Assembly (NCBI GenBank): GCA_015056915.1
Contig: SVFK01000003.1
Location: 124,001-188,000 of the forward strand
Length of the DNA: 64,000 bases
Source of the DNA: Lachnospiraceae bacterium
GTDB taxonomy: Bacteria; Bacillota; Clostridia; Lachnospirales; Lachnospiraceae
Reading direction: 5' to 3'
Position numbers and translations under genes: made by a program. Below the pieces are notes generated by a model that saw nothing but the letters and a program-made list of their open reading frames with translations, was not told the origin of the DNA and searched no databases. The number at the start of each line of letters is the position of its first letter. Positions within the stretch are counted from its first letter, which is position 1. Positions 44,354-55,102 of the stretch are shown here, piece by piece.

Positions 44354-46594
44354 CTATACACGGATTTTTGTTCCCTTGGTGTCACGTTTGCCGGGTTTTA
44401 AATTGTTTAACACAACCTTTTTCTCTTTGTACTCTATTACAGATTCTACTGCATTTCTGGTGTAATATACCTGTTCAATGCTGTCCTTATCGCCAAGCTT
44501 CATACCACGGACCCCAATGGCGCCTTTTTTCTTTTCGGGAATCTCCTCAATCGGGAATCTTAAGAAATAGCCTTCCTTGGACTGTAACACAATATTCCTT
44601 TGTTCCCTGATAGAGGTAACACTTACTACCCGGTCTTCCTCTGCAAGCTTGGTGGCTGCAACTGTACGCTTTGCAACATCAAATTCACCACCATCCACAA
44701 TCTTCATCATGGACTGTGCGGTGACAAAGATAACCTGACACAGATTCAATTCTGTCTGACTGGTGATGTATACGATTTCTTCCTTTTCCTGACTAAAATT
44801 ACTTACATTATCAATAGGTACGCCCTTGTCACGAAATTTGCCAAAGGGCAAATCAAGGACTTTGATAGTATGAAGCTGTCCCATATTGGTAAACAGGCAT
44901 ACCCTTCCTGTGTTCTTACAGGTAAATACATATTTATTCTCTGCATCAGCAGCTTCTTTATTTCTCTCATAGGTGGACATATCAATGGTCTTGGCATAAC
45001 CGAATCGATCCATCAGGAATACCACTTCCATCTCTTCCATTTCTTTTTCTTTATACACAGCCTCCTGACCGTTTTCAATAACAGTCTTTCGGGGATGAGC
45101 ATATTCCTTACGGAAGCTTTCCAACTCATTCATAATTACCTGTGCCATGGAGTCTCTTCTTTCCAGAATATCCTCATAGCGATAAATATTGGCCATGGTT
45201 TCCTCATGCTCATTGATTAAAGCTTCTATTTCGAGACCAATCAGCTTGTATAAACGCATTTCCAGAATGGCATTGGCTTGTCTCTCCGTAAAGCAAAGCT
45301 GCGTTGCCATGATTTTGGACTCCTTAGAGCGGAATTTAATGCCGTCAATTTTACCCTCAACCAAGCATGCCTTTGCCATGGCTCGATCCTTGGAACCGCG
45401 CAGAATCTCAATAATCAGATCAATTACATTACAAGCTTTAATCAGACCCTCCTGTACCTCCTTGCGCTCCATTTCCTTGGCAAGCAGATTCGTATATTTT
45501 CTGGTGGCTACTTGGAACTGAAAATCAACATTTGCCTTAATGATTTGCTTCAGGCTCATGGTCTCCGGTCTGCCATCAGCAATCGCCAACATATTTACGC
45601 CAAAGGTATCCTCTAAACGAGTCTTTTTGTAAAGCATATTTACAAAATTCTCCGGGTCAGCATCCTTGCGCAATTCTATTACGATACGGATGCCTTCTTT
45701 GGAGGACTGATTGGAAATATCAACAATATCCTGTGTCTTTTTAGTCTCTGCCAGAGCCGCAACATCGGAAAGAAACTTTGAAATATTAGCACCAATCATG
45801 GTATAAGGAATTTCAGTAATCACAACATTGGTTTTACCGCCCTTGGCCTTTTCAAATTCCACCTTACCGCGAATCTTAATCTTACCCATACCGGTTTCAT
45901 AGATATCCAACAATTCATCCTTGTTGATAACAATACCGCCCGTAGGGAAGTCCGGTCCCTTTAAATAACGCATCAGCTCACGATTGGTTATATTTTCATC
46001 CAGCATATATGCTTTAGTTGCATCAATAACCTCTCCCAGATTATGCGGCGGAATACTGGTTGCCATACCTACCGCAATACCCTCGGAGCCGTTTACCAAC
46101 AGATTAGGAATCTTAACCGGCAATACGGAAGGCTCCTTCTCCGTCTCATCAAAGTTCGGCACAAAATCCACTACATCCTTATCCAAATCGGCAAGAAATG
46201 CTTCCTGCGTGATTTTCTGCAGTCTTGCCTCGGTATAACGCATTGCCGCGGCACCGTCACCCTCGATATTACCAAAGTTACCATGTCCGTCTATCAGCGG
46301 AAGCCCCTTCTTGAAATCCTGACTCATCACCACCAGCGCTTCATAAATGGAGCTGTCACCATGGGGATGATACTTACCCATGGTATCACCTACGATACGG
46401 GCACTCTTGCGGTATGGCTTATCATATCGGATTCCCAGCTCATGCATATCATAAAGGGTACGCCTCTGTACCGGCTTCAAACCATCCCTTACATCAGGAA
46501 GTGCTCTCGCCACAATAACACTCATGGCATAATCTATGTAAGACTTCTGCATCTCCTCCGAATATTCTGTTCTTATGATTCTGTCGTTGTTCAT
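44354..46594 (-). CDS. parC: Type IIA topoisomerase subunit A, probably topoisomerase IV ParC
   Basis: This is the DNA-cleaving subunit that decatenates or relaxes chromosomes. The 746-residue product has [15 protein letters not shown], the quinolone-region [14 protein letters not shown] and the catalytic tyrosine in [10 protein letters not shown] find no GyrA box (QRRGGKG) in the C-terminal beta-pinwheel, and the protein is shorter than typical GyrA, so ParC is the better call. ATG 46594 follows GAGGGT. The B subunit gene lies 33 nt upstream. A second gyrase pair elsewhere is expected. Confidence 0.8.
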   Translation of the reverse strand: MNNDRIIRTEYSEEMQKSYIDYAMSVIVARALPDVRDGLKPVQRRTLYDMHELGIRYDKPYRKSARIVGDTMGKYHPHGDSSIYEALVVMSQDFKKGLPLIDGHGNFGNIEGDGAAAMRYTEARLQKITQEAFLADLDKDVVDFVPNFDETEKEPSVLPVKIPNLLVNGSEGIAVGMATSIPPHNLGEVIDATKAYMLDENITNRELMRYLKGPDFPTGGIVINKDELLDIYETGMGKIKIRGKVEFEKAKGGKTNVVITEIPYTMIGANISKFLSDVAALAETKKTQDIVDISNQSSKEGIRIVIELRKDADPENFVNMLYKKTRLEDTFGVNMLAIADGRPETMSLKQIIKANVDFQFQVATRKYTNLLAKEMERKEVQEGLIKACNVIDLIIEILRGSKDRAMAKACLVEGKIDGIKFRSKESKIMATQLCFTERQANAILEMRLYKLIGLEIEALINEHEETMANIYRYEDILERRDSMAQVIMNELESFRKEYAHPRKTVIENGQEAVYKEKEMEEMEVVFLMDRFGYAKTIDMSTYERNKEAADAENKYVFTCKNTGRVCLFTNMGQLHTIKVLDLPFGKFRDKGVPIDNVSNFSQEKEEIVYITSQTELNLCQVIFVTAQSMMKIVDGGEFDVAKRTVAATKLAEEDRVVSVTSIREQRNIVLQSKEGYFLRFPIEEIPEKKKGAIGVRGMKLGDKDSIEQVYYTRNAVESVIEYKEKKVVLNNLKPGKRDTKGTKIRV

Positions 46595-46627
46595 AGTAAC
46601 CCTCATTTTATTTCATATATCTGTTCG

Positions 46628-48550
46628 TTAAATATCCAGCTCTGCATCTGTGGCATGATTGTAGATGAATGCCTTACGGGGAGGCACGTCTGTTCCCATT
46701 AGCATTTCCGTTACTTCAGAGGCCATTCTTGCATCCTCTATTTCCACACGCTTTAGCATACGTGTTTCAGGATCAAGTGTTGTTTCCCACAGCTGTTGGG
46801 CATCCATTTCACCAAGACCTTTATAGCGCTGCAGCGTAAAGGGCCCCTTGTGGTTCTTGCGGTATCTCTCCAATGCCTTATCATCATACAAATATTCTTC
46901 CGCACCCTTGGAGGGCATCGCTTTATATAAAGGCGGCATTGCAATATATACATGTCCTTCGAAAATCAAATCCGGCATAAAGCGGTAGAATAAAGTGAGC
47001 AATAAGGTGGAAATATGGGCTCCATCCACGTCCGCATCTGCCATAATAATAATCTTGTCATAACGAAGCTTGGAAATATCAAAATCATTGCCATATCCTT
47101 CTGAAAAACCGCATCCAAATGCATTAATCATAGTCTTGATCTCTGCATTCGCCAGAATCTTATCAATACTTGCCTTCTCTACGTTCAAAATCTTACCACG
47201 GATAGGCAGAATCGCCTGAAACATTCTGTTGCGGGCAGTTTTGGCACTACCACCTGCAGAATCACCCTCTACAATGAAAATTTCACATTTAAAGGGGTCT
47301 CTGGATTCACAGTTTGCCAGTTTTCCATTGGAATCAAAGGAAAATTTCTGCTTGGTAAGCATATTAGTTCTGGCTTTCTCTTCTGTCTTACGGATTTTAG
47401 CAGCCTTTTCCGCACACCCGATAATATTCTTTAAGGTTTCAAGATTACGGTCAAAGAAATGCACGATTTCATCACCTGTCACCTTACTCACAACCTTTGC
47501 CGCATCCTGATTATCAAGCTTCGTCTTGGTCTGACCTTCAAATCTGGGGTCCGGATGCTTGATGGATACTACTGCAGTCATACCGTTTCGTACATCAGCA
47601 CCTGTAAAATTGGCATCCTTTTCCTTTAAAATATTAAGTTCTCTGGAATAGGTGTTAATTACATTTGTAAACATGGTTTTAAAGCCGGTAAGATGCGTAC
47701 CGCCTTCGGAATTATATATATTATTACAAAAGCCCAGAACATTCTCATGGAATTCGTTCACATACTGGAAAGCAACCTCGACAGAAATGCCTTCATTCTC
47801 TCCACTGAAGTAAATAACATCATGAATGGTTTCCTTGGACTTATTCATATCCTTGATAAAGCCTACAATTCCCTCAGGCTCATGAAAAACAACCTGCTCC
47901 GGCTCTTCCTTGCGCTTGTCCTCGAAAATAATAGTAAGCGCAGGGTTCAAATAAGCTGTTTCATGGAGACGACTTTTGACATCATCCTCCTTGAAACGTG
48001 TTTTATCAAAAATCGTATCATCCGGCAAAAAGCTGATACAGGTTCCGGTCTCCTTTGTCTTACCTACCACGGGAAGCAAACCATCTACCAAATCAACCAC
48101 CGGATTACCACGTTCATATTTATCCTCATAGATAAAACCACCACTTTTGACTCTGACGGTCAATCTGGTAGACAAGGCATTCACAACAGAGGAACCCACA
48201 CCATGGAGACCGCCACTTGTCTTATAGGCTGTATTGTCAAATTTACCGCCTGCGTGAAGTGTGGTAAAAACAAGGCGTTCTGCACTGATTCCCTTTTCGT
48301 GCATGCCGACAGGGATGCCTCGACCGTTATCACTAACAGTAGCCGAACCATCCGCCTCAAGCGTTACCGTAATGGTATCACAAAAGCCTGCCAAATGTTC
48401 ATCTACGGAATTATCAACAATTTCGTAAATCAAATGATTTAAACCTTTGGTAGATACACTTCCGATATACATTCCGGGACGTTTTCTGACTGCCTCCAAC
48501 CCCTCTAGCACTGTAATGCTGGATGCATCATAATTATTTGCCTTTGCCAT
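46628..48550 (-). CDS. parE: Type IIA topoisomerase subunit B, probably topoisomerase IV ParE
   Basis: This is the ATPase subunit of the pair. The 640-residue product starts YDASSITVLEGLEAVRKRPG and has the GHKL motifs EIVDNSVDEH, DNGRGIPVG and GGLHGVGSSVVNALS, plus the TOPRIM motifs EGDSAGG and MADADVDGAHI. ATG 48550 follows AAGGAG (11-nt spacing). ParE versus GyrB rests on the partner subunit and on the terminus-side position; GyrB remains possible. Confidence 0.8.
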   Translation of the reverse strand: MAKANNYDASSITVLEGLEAVRKRPGMYIGSVSTKGLNHLIYEIVDNSVDEHLAGFCDTITVTLEADGSATVSDNGRGIPVGMHEKGISAERLVFTTLHAGGKFDNTAYKTSGGLHGVGSSVVNALSTRLTVRVKSGGFIYEDKYERGNPVVDLVDGLLPVVGKTKETGTCISFLPDDTIFDKTRFKEDDVKSRLHETAYLNPALTIIFEDKRKEEPEQVVFHEPEGIVGFIKDMNKSKETIHDVIYFSGENEGISVEVAFQYVNEFHENVLGFCNNIYNSEGGTHLTGFKTMFTNVINTYSRELNILKEKDANFTGADVRNGMTAVVSIKHPDPRFEGQTKTKLDNQDAAKVVSKVTGDEIVHFFDRNLETLKNIIGCAEKAAKIRKTEEKARTNMLTKQKFSFDSNGKLANCESRDPFKCEIFIVEGDSAGGSAKTARNRMFQAILPIRGKILNVEKASIDKILANAEIKTMINAFGCGFSEGYGNDFDISKLRYDKIIIMADADVDGAHISTLLLTLFYRFMPDLIFEGHVYIAMPPLYKAMPSKGAEEYLYDDKALERYRKNHKGPFTLQRYKGLGEMDAQQLWETTLDPETRMLKRVEIEDARMASEVTEMLMGTDVPPRKAFIYNHATDAELDI

Positions 48551-48640
48551 ATAGAAAATTACTCCTTGTTCCAAGCCTCAAATATGGTCTATTATATCAT
48601 ATATTTTGTGATGATGAAAGTGAAAAATACCATATATATG

Positions 48641-48669
48641 CAAAAACGGAACTTTTACAAGCTCCGTTT
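48641..48669 (-). terminator. Terminator after degV
   Basis: AAACGGA (48644-48650) pairs with TCCGTTT (48663-48669), with an inner CTT/AAG helix, followed by T5 on the minus strand, 18 nt after the DegV stop. Confidence 0.7.
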
Positions 48670-48687
48670 CATAATAATAGTCATAAA

Positions 48688-49557
48688 TTATACAGAAATC
48701 TTCTTGGTAAATGCCACAGCTAACGCCCCCGGACCGATATGACATGCCACGCTCAAAGAAAGAGGGTCCATATGAATCTCATAATCAGGGAAAGCCTCCT
48801 GTACTTCTGTCTTAAAAGACTCAGCGGCTTCCTTGTCATGGGTATACGCTATCTGTAGCCAAATCCCCTTTTCGTCTGTCATGCCGCCAAAACGATTGTT
48901 AATGTCATTGCGGAGAGCATTAATCATCATACTTTTACCCTGTCCAGAGGTTCTTGCCTTGGCAAATGCATCCAACTTCTCTCCCTGAATCGTAAGAACC
49001 GGCTTTAAACGAAGCATACTACCGATTGCCGCAGCGGCAGGTGTGATTCTGCCTCCCTTTTTTAAATAATATAAGGTGTCAAGCATAATATAGATACTAC
49101 TGTTAAACTTATCTGCCTCCAGAAAATCCTTGATTTCTCTGGCATTCATACCCTTTTGAACTAAAAGCTTAGCATCCAATGCAGACTGACGCTGGGTAAC
49201 GGAAATACGCTGATTATTAACCACCTGAACCTTACCGTCATAATCCTGTGCAAAAATCAATGCGCTCTGGCAGGAACCTGACAAACCACTGCTCATGGGA
49301 ATATGCACAATTTCATCATATTCCTCTAAAAGCTCATCCCAAAGCTTCATTATCGCTTCCGGAGAAGGCTGACTGGTCGAAATATCAGCACCGGACTCCA
49401 ACAGCTCATAAAACTGCTCCTGGGTCAAATTAATATCTTCAAAATAGGTTTCGTTGTTAATCATAAAAGGCATGGGAACAACAGATATACCAAGCTCCTT
49501 TGCCTGTGTCTGTGTGATACCACTATTACTGTCTGTTACAACTGCAATTTTTGCCAT
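48688..49557 (-). CDS. DegV family fatty-acid-binding protein (FakB-like)
   Basis: This protein binds a fatty acid and presents it to the kinase FakA. The 289-residue product has the DegV start AVVTDSNSGITQTQAKEL, the STSQPSPE loop and HIPMSSGLSGSCQSA, which contact the acyl chain and carboxylate. FakA is encoded two genes upstream, so the pair probably works in exogenous fatty-acid phosphorylation. Confidence 0.9.
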   Translation of the reverse strand: MAKIAVVTDSNSGITQTQAKELGISVVPMPFMINNETYFEDINLTQEQFYELLESGADISTSQPSPEAIMKLWDELLEEYDEIVHIPMSSGLSGSCQSALIFAQDYDGKVQVVNNQRISVTQRQSALDAKLLVQKGMNAREIKDFLEADKFNSSIYIMLDTLYYLKKGGRITPAAAAIGSMLRLKPVLTIQGEKLDAFAKARTSGQGKSMMINALRNDINNRFGGMTDEKGIWLQIAYTHDKEAAESFKTEVQEAFPDYEIHMDPLSLSVACHIGPGALAVAFTKKISV

Positions 49558-49671
49558 AGCATCCTCTCATTTCTATCTTGATAAACGTTTTGTGCCATAT
49601 CCTTTAAACAAGATTATTGTACTGATATATATGCAGAAAGTCAATCATTTTTAGCTTGTATATTTTGGAGA

Positions 49672-51732
49672 TTACAGAGTGCGCCCCAACTCCTCCTGCC
49701 ACACTGACAGCTGCTGTAATTGTCTCCTAATACCTTCATTTTCCGATTTTTCTAAGCCGGAATCCTCCACCAGTAATTGTTCTACCGCCTCTGCGGCCTG
49801 TTGTAATATCGTCGCATCGGTGTAAATATCTCCCACACGAAAAGCAAACTCACCACTTTGGCGTATCCCAAACATGTCTCCCGGTCCGCGTAGCTTTAAA
49901 TCCTCAGATGCAATAAAAAATCCGTCATTAGACTTATTTAAAATCTGTAAGCGCTCCATAGTCTCCTTATTTTCCTTGGAGCTTATAAAAATACAATAGC
50001 TCTGATGCTCTCCTCTGCCCACACGACCACGCAGCTGATGAAGCTGTGCCAGACCAAAGCGCTCTGCATTTTCTACCATCATTACTGTAGAATTGGGAAC
50101 ATTGATACCCACTTCAATAACCGTTGTTGATACAAGCACATCTATATTATGTGCCGCAAACTCTTCCATTATTTTATTTTTGTCAGCAGGACGAAGCTTG
50201 CCGTGAAGATAGGCAATCTGAATGCTTGCCGGAAGAGCTGCTCGCAATTTCTCTGTGTATTCCACCACATTTTCAACATCCTCCAGCTCGCCTTCCTCTA
50301 CCTGTGGACAGATAACATATGCCTGTCGTCCCTGCGCCACCTCTTTTGCAATAAATTCATATGCTTTATCTCGATAAGAGGTGTTAACTACACAATTTTT
50401 GATAGGCAAACGATTGGCCGGTAATTCATCAATCACGGAAATATGCAAATCTCCATAGAGAATAATCGCCAGAGTTCTGGGAATCGGGGTGGCACTCATA
50501 ACCAGAACATGAGGATTTTCTCCCTTTTCCACTAATGTTTCTCGTTGCCTCACACCAAAACGATGCTGTTCATCTGTCACAACTAAAGCTAAAGCTTGGT
50601 ATTTCACCTTGTCCTGAATCAACGCATGGGTTCCGATAATCAGATTAGCTTCGCCGGTAGCAATTTTTTCATATACTTCACGTTTTTCTTTGGCAGTCAT
50701 GGAGCCTACTAAAAGCACTGGTTTAAAAATCAAGTGAAACTTGCGGGTATACTCCATAATACTTTCATAATGTTGTACGGCAAGCACTTCTGTGGGTGCC
50801 ATCAACGCTCCCTGATAACCATTTGCCGCACACATTAAAAGCGCAAGGATTGCGATAATTGTCTTGCCGGAGCCAACATCACCCTGAATCAGACGATTCA
50901 TACAGCCAGCACTTCCCATATCGTCCCGTATCTCCTGCCACACCTTTTTCTGTGCTTTTGTCAGGGAAAATGGAATCTGCTCCACAAAACGCACTGTGTC
51001 GGCAGTTTCAAACATGGGATAGCCGTTCTCCATCTGTACAGTCATGTCTTTGTTTTTGCGAAGCAATAATAAAAATCCAAAAAACTCATCAAAAACAAGA
51101 CGTTTGCGTGCGGTCAGCATCTCCTCATAAGTGACAGGAAAATGCGTGGCATGTAGCGCCTCCTTATAGGGCAATAGACCATATTTTTGCATAATTTCAG
51201 GAGGATAATACTCCTTATCAAAGGCATAAAAGGTAAGCGCCTGTTTCATTGCCTTCTGTACTGCCTGATTGGTAAGTCCTTTGGTTAGGGCGTATCTGGG
51301 ACGTAGGCGATTGGTCTGTTTCTGGTACTCTTCAAGAGAGAACAGCTTAGGCTGCTCCATAATCATAGTCGCACCGCGACTCTGTACAAGGCCTCGAAAC
51401 AAGTAATAGCCGCCCGGCATCAGTACCTTCTTCAAAAAAGGCATGTTAAAAAACGTCAGCTGCATAGCTCCGCTGTCGTCTCTAACATTTACATTTAATA
51501 TTACAAGATTGCGAATCTTTTTCTGATTGGGAATGCCTAATACCCTTGCATAAACGGCACAGACTTCTCCTATCTTGGCCTCAGCAATCGATACAGGCTC
51601 CTCATATATTTCGTAATCTCTGGGATAATGAGCAAGCAAATCCCCTACATTGTTAATATTCAGCTTTTGAAACAGCTTGGCCGTCTTTTCGCCGACACCT
51701 TTTATCTCTGTTACAGGAGTATAGCGATTCAT
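49672..51732 (-). CDS. recG: ATP-dependent DNA helicase RecG
   Basis: This helicase remodels stalled forks and Holliday junctions. The 686-residue product has the N-terminal wedge/OB domain (KGVGEKTAKLFQKLNI, DYEIYEEPVSIAEAK), Walker A (GDVGSGKTIIAI), the DEQH box (VTDEQHRFGVRQRE), and the late motifs QLHQLRGRVGRG. ATG 51732 follows GGAG by 7 nt. It lies between fakA and degV, as in other Firmicutes. Confidence 0.96.
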   Translation of the reverse strand: MNRYTPVTEIKGVGEKTAKLFQKLNINNVGDLLAHYPRDYEIYEEPVSIAEAKIGEVCAVYARVLGIPNQKKIRNLVILNVNVRDDSGAMQLTFFNMPFLKKVLMPGGYYLFRGLVQSRGATMIMEQPKLFSLEEYQKQTNRLRPRYALTKGLTNQAVQKAMKQALTFYAFDKEYYPPEIMQKYGLLPYKEALHATHFPVTYEEMLTARKRLVFDEFFGFLLLLRKNKDMTVQMENGYPMFETADTVRFVEQIPFSLTKAQKKVWQEIRDDMGSAGCMNRLIQGDVGSGKTIIAILALLMCAANGYQGALMAPTEVLAVQHYESIMEYTRKFHLIFKPVLLVGSMTAKEKREVYEKIATGEANLIIGTHALIQDKVKYQALALVVTDEQHRFGVRQRETLVEKGENPHVLVMSATPIPRTLAIILYGDLHISVIDELPANRLPIKNCVVNTSYRDKAYEFIAKEVAQGRQAYVICPQVEEGELEDVENVVEYTEKLRAALPASIQIAYLHGKLRPADKNKIMEEFAAHNIDVLVSTTVIEVGINVPNSTVMMVENAERFGLAQLHQLRGRVGRGEHQSYCIFISSKENKETMERLQILNKSNDGFFIASEDLKLRGPGDMFGIRQSGEFAFRVGDIYTDATILQQAAEAVEQLLVEDSGLEKSENEGIRRQLQQLSVWQEELGRTL

Positions 51733-51793
51733 ATCAATTCTCCTAACGCTCATGGAGCAAAAAAGGAGACAGTATCCTGCCTCCTTGCTACCT

Positions 51794-53485
51794 CTACTCT
51801 ACAGAAAGAACATAATAATAAATAGGTTGACCGCCATACTGCAATTCTACATCACAGGACGGATATGCCTTTTCCACATCCTCACGAAGAGCTTCTGCAT
51901 CTGCCTCATCCACATCACAACCGTAATAAATACTGATCAGTTCAGAGGAATCATCTACCAGCTTAGAAATCATTTCCTCGGTGATATTTACCATGCTTTC
52001 TCCGACAGAAAGAATGCCACTGTCGCCGATACCCATATAATCACCCTTTTTGATTTCCTTATCATCAATCACAGTATCTCTGACTGCATAAGTTACCTGA
52101 CCTGTTTTTACATTGCCGATTTCGCTCATCATTGTTGCTTCATTTTCCTCAACGGAAAGCTCCGGCACGTAATTGATGACTGCAGTGATACCCTGCGGAA
52201 TGGTCTTTGTAGGAATTACCAGCAAATCCTTGTCTGTCATCAGCTCTGATGCCTGATTGGCAGCCAAAATGATATTTTTGTTATTCGGCAGGATAAAGAT
52301 AGTCTTGGCATTTACCTTATCCACCGCATCTAAAATATCTGCTGTACTGGGATTCATGGTCTGACCACCTTCAATAATATAGTCAACACCCAGGCTGGTA
52401 AAGATCTCATTAATACCTTCACCGACTGATACTGCAATGAATCCAACCTCTTTTGCAGGAGCAGCTTCATTTACAGGTGTTTCTGGTGTGTCATCGATAA
52501 CCTCAGCACCCTTTTCAGACATTTTAAAAAGCTTTTCCTGATGCTCCAGACGCATATTATCAATCTTCATATTGGATAATGCACCATACTTCAATGCCCT
52601 CTGGATAGCCAGACCGGGATCATTGGTATGTACATGTACCTTTACTACGTCATCATCAGCAACACATACAATAGAATCACCGATGGATTCAAGGAATGCC
52701 TTGAAATCCATTTCCGTCTTGATATTAAAAGTCTTATTTAAAAGAATAATAAATTCTGTACAGTAACCAAACTTAATATCAGCCTCTGCCTGCACATCAT
52801 AGGAGGATTTCATGGTCATACCGGAAGAAGTCTGTGCCGGCTCAACCGTCAAATCAATTTCCTTTCCAAGAAATGCATCAAATGCGCCGCATAATACTTC
52901 TACAAGGCCCTGTCCGCCGGAATCCACAACGCCAGCCTGCTTTAATACGGGAAGCATTTCCGGGGTCTGGCTCAATACATATTTGGCATGTTCAATAACA
53001 GCTCCTATAAATTCCTCCAGATCTTCTACACCTTCATCTGCAAGCTCATGCGCTTTTTCTGCAGCGCCCTTTGCTACGGTAAGGATGGTGCCCTCCTTGG
53101 GCTTCATTACTGCCTTATATGCAGTTTCTACTGCTTTATCCATTGCATCTGCCAAAATAGGAACATTCACTTCTGTCTCTTCCTTGATTCCTTTCGTAAA
53201 GCCACGGAATAACTGAGAAAGAATAACTCCTGAATTACCTCTGGCTCCGCGCAGAGAACCGCTTGAGATTGCCTTACAGAGACTTTCCATATTCAGGGAA
53301 TCTCCAAGAGCTGAAACCTCTCTTGCGGCAGACATAATCGTCATAGTCATATTAGTACCGGTATCTCCGTCGGGAACCGGGAAAACATTTAATTCATTAA
53401 TCCATTCTTTTTTATGCTCTAAATTCTTCGCACCGGCTAAGAACATCTTGGAAAGCATCTTAGCATCGATTGTTTGTAAGCTCAC
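51794..53485 (-). CDS. fakA: Fatty acid kinase FakA (DhaL-domain protein)
   Basis: This kinase phosphorylates fatty acids held by DegV/FakB proteins, feeding phospholipid synthesis. The 563-residue product has the N-terminal DhaL domain with NVFPVPDGDTGTNMTMT (ATP/Mg) and SLRGARGNSGVILSQLFRG, then the DAK1-like and C-terminal domains. It lies 16 nt after the Asp23 gene; asp23-fakA-recG is a conserved block. Confidence 0.92.
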   Translation of the reverse strand: MSLQTIDAKMLSKMFLAGAKNLEHKKEWINELNVFPVPDGDTGTNMTMTIMSAAREVSALGDSLNMESLCKAISSGSLRGARGNSGVILSQLFRGFTKGIKEETEVNVPILADAMDKAVETAYKAVMKPKEGTILTVAKGAAEKAHELADEGVEDLEEFIGAVIEHAKYVLSQTPEMLPVLKQAGVVDSGGQGLVEVLCGAFDAFLGKEIDLTVEPAQTSSGMTMKSSYDVQAEADIKFGYCTEFIILLNKTFNIKTEMDFKAFLESIGDSIVCVADDDVVKVHVHTNDPGLAIQRALKYGALSNMKIDNMRLEHQEKLFKMSEKGAEVIDDTPETPVNEAAPAKEVGFIAVSVGEGINEIFTSLGVDYIIEGGQTMNPSTADILDAVDKVNAKTIFILPNNKNIILAANQASELMTDKDLLVIPTKTIPQGITAVINYVPELSVEENEATMMSEIGNVKTGQVTYAVRDTVIDDKEIKKGDYMGIGDSGILSVGESMVNITEEMISKLVDDSSELISIYYGCDVDEADAEALREDVEKAYPSCDVELQYGGQPIYYYVLSVE

Positions 53486-53501
53486 GGTAAATCCTCCTTA
53501 A

Positions 53502-53864
53502 TTAATCAATCACTCTTACACCTTCAACAAAGATGTTAATTTTATCAATCTTAATACCGGTAAACTCTTCCACCTTGTATTTTACATTGCTAATCAGATT
53601 ATCGGTAACTGCAATAATGCTGACACCATACGCTACAATCACATGGAAATCCAAAACCAGTTTATTATTATCGCTAATAGACACTTCAATACCTCTTGTA
53701 ATACTATCCATCTTTAACAGACGAACAAGACCATCCTTAACATTTACACCTGCCATACCTACAATACCGAAGCATTCTACAGCAACACTGCCCGCATATT
53801 GTGCTATAACCTCGTTGTCAATGACAATATTACCTAAATGGGTATTCATAGAAGAACCTTTCAT
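53502..53864 (-). CDS. Asp23/Gls24 family envelope stress protein
   Basis: The 120-residue product begins MKGSSMNTHLGNIVIDNEV and continues VIAQYAGSVAVECFGIVGMAG, with VNVFVEGVRV-like ending, as in the Asp23 family that decorates the membrane and responds to alkaline or envelope stress. The frame extends upstream to 53924, but ATG 53864 has a strong AAGGAGG site. Divergent from rpmB; cotranscribed with fakA. Confidence 0.92.
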   Translation of the reverse strand: MKGSSMNTHLGNIVIDNEVIAQYAGSVAVECFGIVGMAGVNVKDGLVRLLKMDSITRGIEVSISDNNKLVLDFHVIVAYGVSIIAVTDNLISNVKYKVEEFTGIKIDKINIFVEGVRVID

Positions 53865-54025
53865 ATAGAACCTCCTTATATAAATAACTGTTGTGAATCC
53901 TTTTCCTTCAATAGTCATCCACAAGCACTATGAGTATTTTTTACTCATTTAGACATATATAATGTATTTTAACAGCTTTCTAACAAAAAAGAAACAACAA
54001 AATAAAAAAAATAAATATTTTTTAC

Positions 54026-54054
54026 TTGCTTTTATTTTACTTTTCTGTTAATAT
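54026..54054 (+). promoter_or_regulatory. Candidate rpmB promoter
   Basis: TTGCTT (54026-54031) and TAATAT (54049-54054) are 17 nt apart, about 90 nt before rpmB. The gap between the divergent genes is otherwise AT-rich with no recognised ribosomal-protein leader. Confidence 0.45.
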
Positions 54055-54143
54055 AACAATGTTGTGAGTTAATCACATTTTATTTTTTTTGCAAAAACCA
54101 TGTAAATTAAGCGTAAAAACGCAGATGTTGAGGAGGTGTCAAA

Positions 54144-54329
54144 ATGGCTAAATGTGATATTTGTGGTAAAGGCGTTCATTTCGGCAACAACGTAAGCCAT
54201 TCTCATAGAAGAAGCAACGCAATCTGGAAATCTAACGTTAAGAGCATTAAATGTAAGGTGAACGGCGGCGCAAAGAAGTTGCATGTTTGCACCAGCTGCT
54301 TAAAATCTGGTAAAGTTGAAAGAGCTTAA
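54144..54329 (+). CDS. rpmB: 50S ribosomal protein L28
   Basis: A 61-residue large-subunit protein starting MAKCDICGKGVHFGNNVSHS, with a second CxxC (CTSCLKSGKV) that makes it the zinc-binding (C+) form. AGGAGGTG precedes the ATG. It has its own terminator and is divergent from asp23-fakA-recG, as in many Firmicutes. Confidence 0.97.
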   Translation: MAKCDICGKGVHFGNNVSHSHRRSNAIWKSNVKSIKCKVNGGAKKLHVCTSCLKSGKVERA

Positions 54330-54361
54330 TTTATTTTAACATATTAGATTTTAAAAATTTT

Positions 54362-54392
54362 GGGTAGGAATCTTAATTCCTACCCTTTTTTT
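54362..54392 (+). terminator. rpmB terminator
   Basis: A perfect 10-bp stem (54362-54371 with 54376-54385), 4-nt loop CTTA, then T7: a textbook factor-independent terminator. Confidence 0.92.
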
Positions 54393-54422
54393 GTGTATCT
54401 TATCTTCTGTTTTATCTTTTGA

Positions 54423-54950
54423 TTACCACTCTTCTTTTCTGCGCCTTACAAATTCTCTATTAATCTGCTGTGCCAGCTCTTCATCCCCAAACAGATTGTC
54501 CGGATGAAAGATTTTCACCAAATCACGATAACGTTTTCTCAGTGCCAGCGGATTATTCACACTGCGAAATAAAACCTCTGCCACATCATTGACCGATATA
54601 TCCTTTGGTACCTCCTGTTGTCTGGCAATTTCCTCACGCAGAAAGCGTTTTTCTCTTTCAAAGCTTCTGCGTTCCTCTTCCAGCTTTCTAAAGCCATCCT
54701 GTAAAATAGCCATTTTCTTTTCAAAAAAGAGATTCTCTTCCTTTAACCGTTTTCTTTCCAATACGGTACGCCGATTCAAGGTATCCATTTCATCACGAAA
54801 TTTTACGCGTTCCCTTATAAACTTGTCCCTAGACTGAATGAATTCCGAGCGCTCATTTTCCAAGCGCATATTCTCTTGGAAAAGCCAAAGCTTTGCATTT
54901 CTAAGTTCATCTACTTTTTCAGCCTTGATTATCCTTTCCCAATCAATCAT
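54423..54950 (-). CDS. Coiled-coil protein with C-terminal J-domain
   Basis: The 175-residue product has a long coiled coil (about 20-120, rich in RLEEER and FEREKR repeats) followed by a J-domain at the very end: DVAEVLFRSVNNPLALRKRY, then the HPD motif in KIFHPDNLFGDEEL. J-domains are normally N-terminal in DnaJ proteins, so this is likely a specialised DnaK co-chaperone. Partner unknown. It follows a small membrane-protein gene. Confidence 0.8.
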   Translation of the reverse strand: MIDWERIIKAEKVDELRNAKLWLFQENMRLENERSEFIQSRDKFIRERVKFRDEMDTLNRRTVLERKRLKEENLFFEKKMAILQDGFRKLEEERRSFEREKRFLREEIARQQEVPKDISVNDVAEVLFRSVNNPLALRKRYRDLVKIFHPDNLFGDEELAQQINREFVRRRKEEW

Positions 54951-54961
54951 ACGGCAACCTC

Positions 54962-55102
54962 TTAATCATCATAGAAGCAGTTATAGCCTGCAAATAATAA
55001 AAGTGCTATAATGAACAATCCCGCCAGACGGTTGTGTATGAAAAGCATAAGCAACATGCCGATTGCTATGAAAAAGATGATCAACCCCATCATTTTTCTC
55101 AT
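54962..55102 (-). CDS. Small membrane protein (46 aa)
   Basis: A short frame: MRKMMGLIIFFIAIGMLLML, then FIHNRLAGLFIIALLLFAG and a polar end YNCFYDD. It has two hydrophobic stretches joined by a short basic turn, a hairpin membrane protein. AGGA lies 4 nt before the ATG. It fills the gap between ytfJ and the J-domain gene on the same strand. No family recognised. Confidence 0.6.
   Translation of the reverse strand: MRKMMGLIIFFIAIGMLLMLFIHNRLAGLFIIALLLFAGYNCFYDD

Noticed and set aside
44354..48550. gyrB-gyrA pair marking the replication origin
   Set aside because: No dnaA/dnaN/recF nearby, the A subunit lacks a GyrA box and is short, and gene polarity points to a terminus, so topoisomerase IV is favoured.
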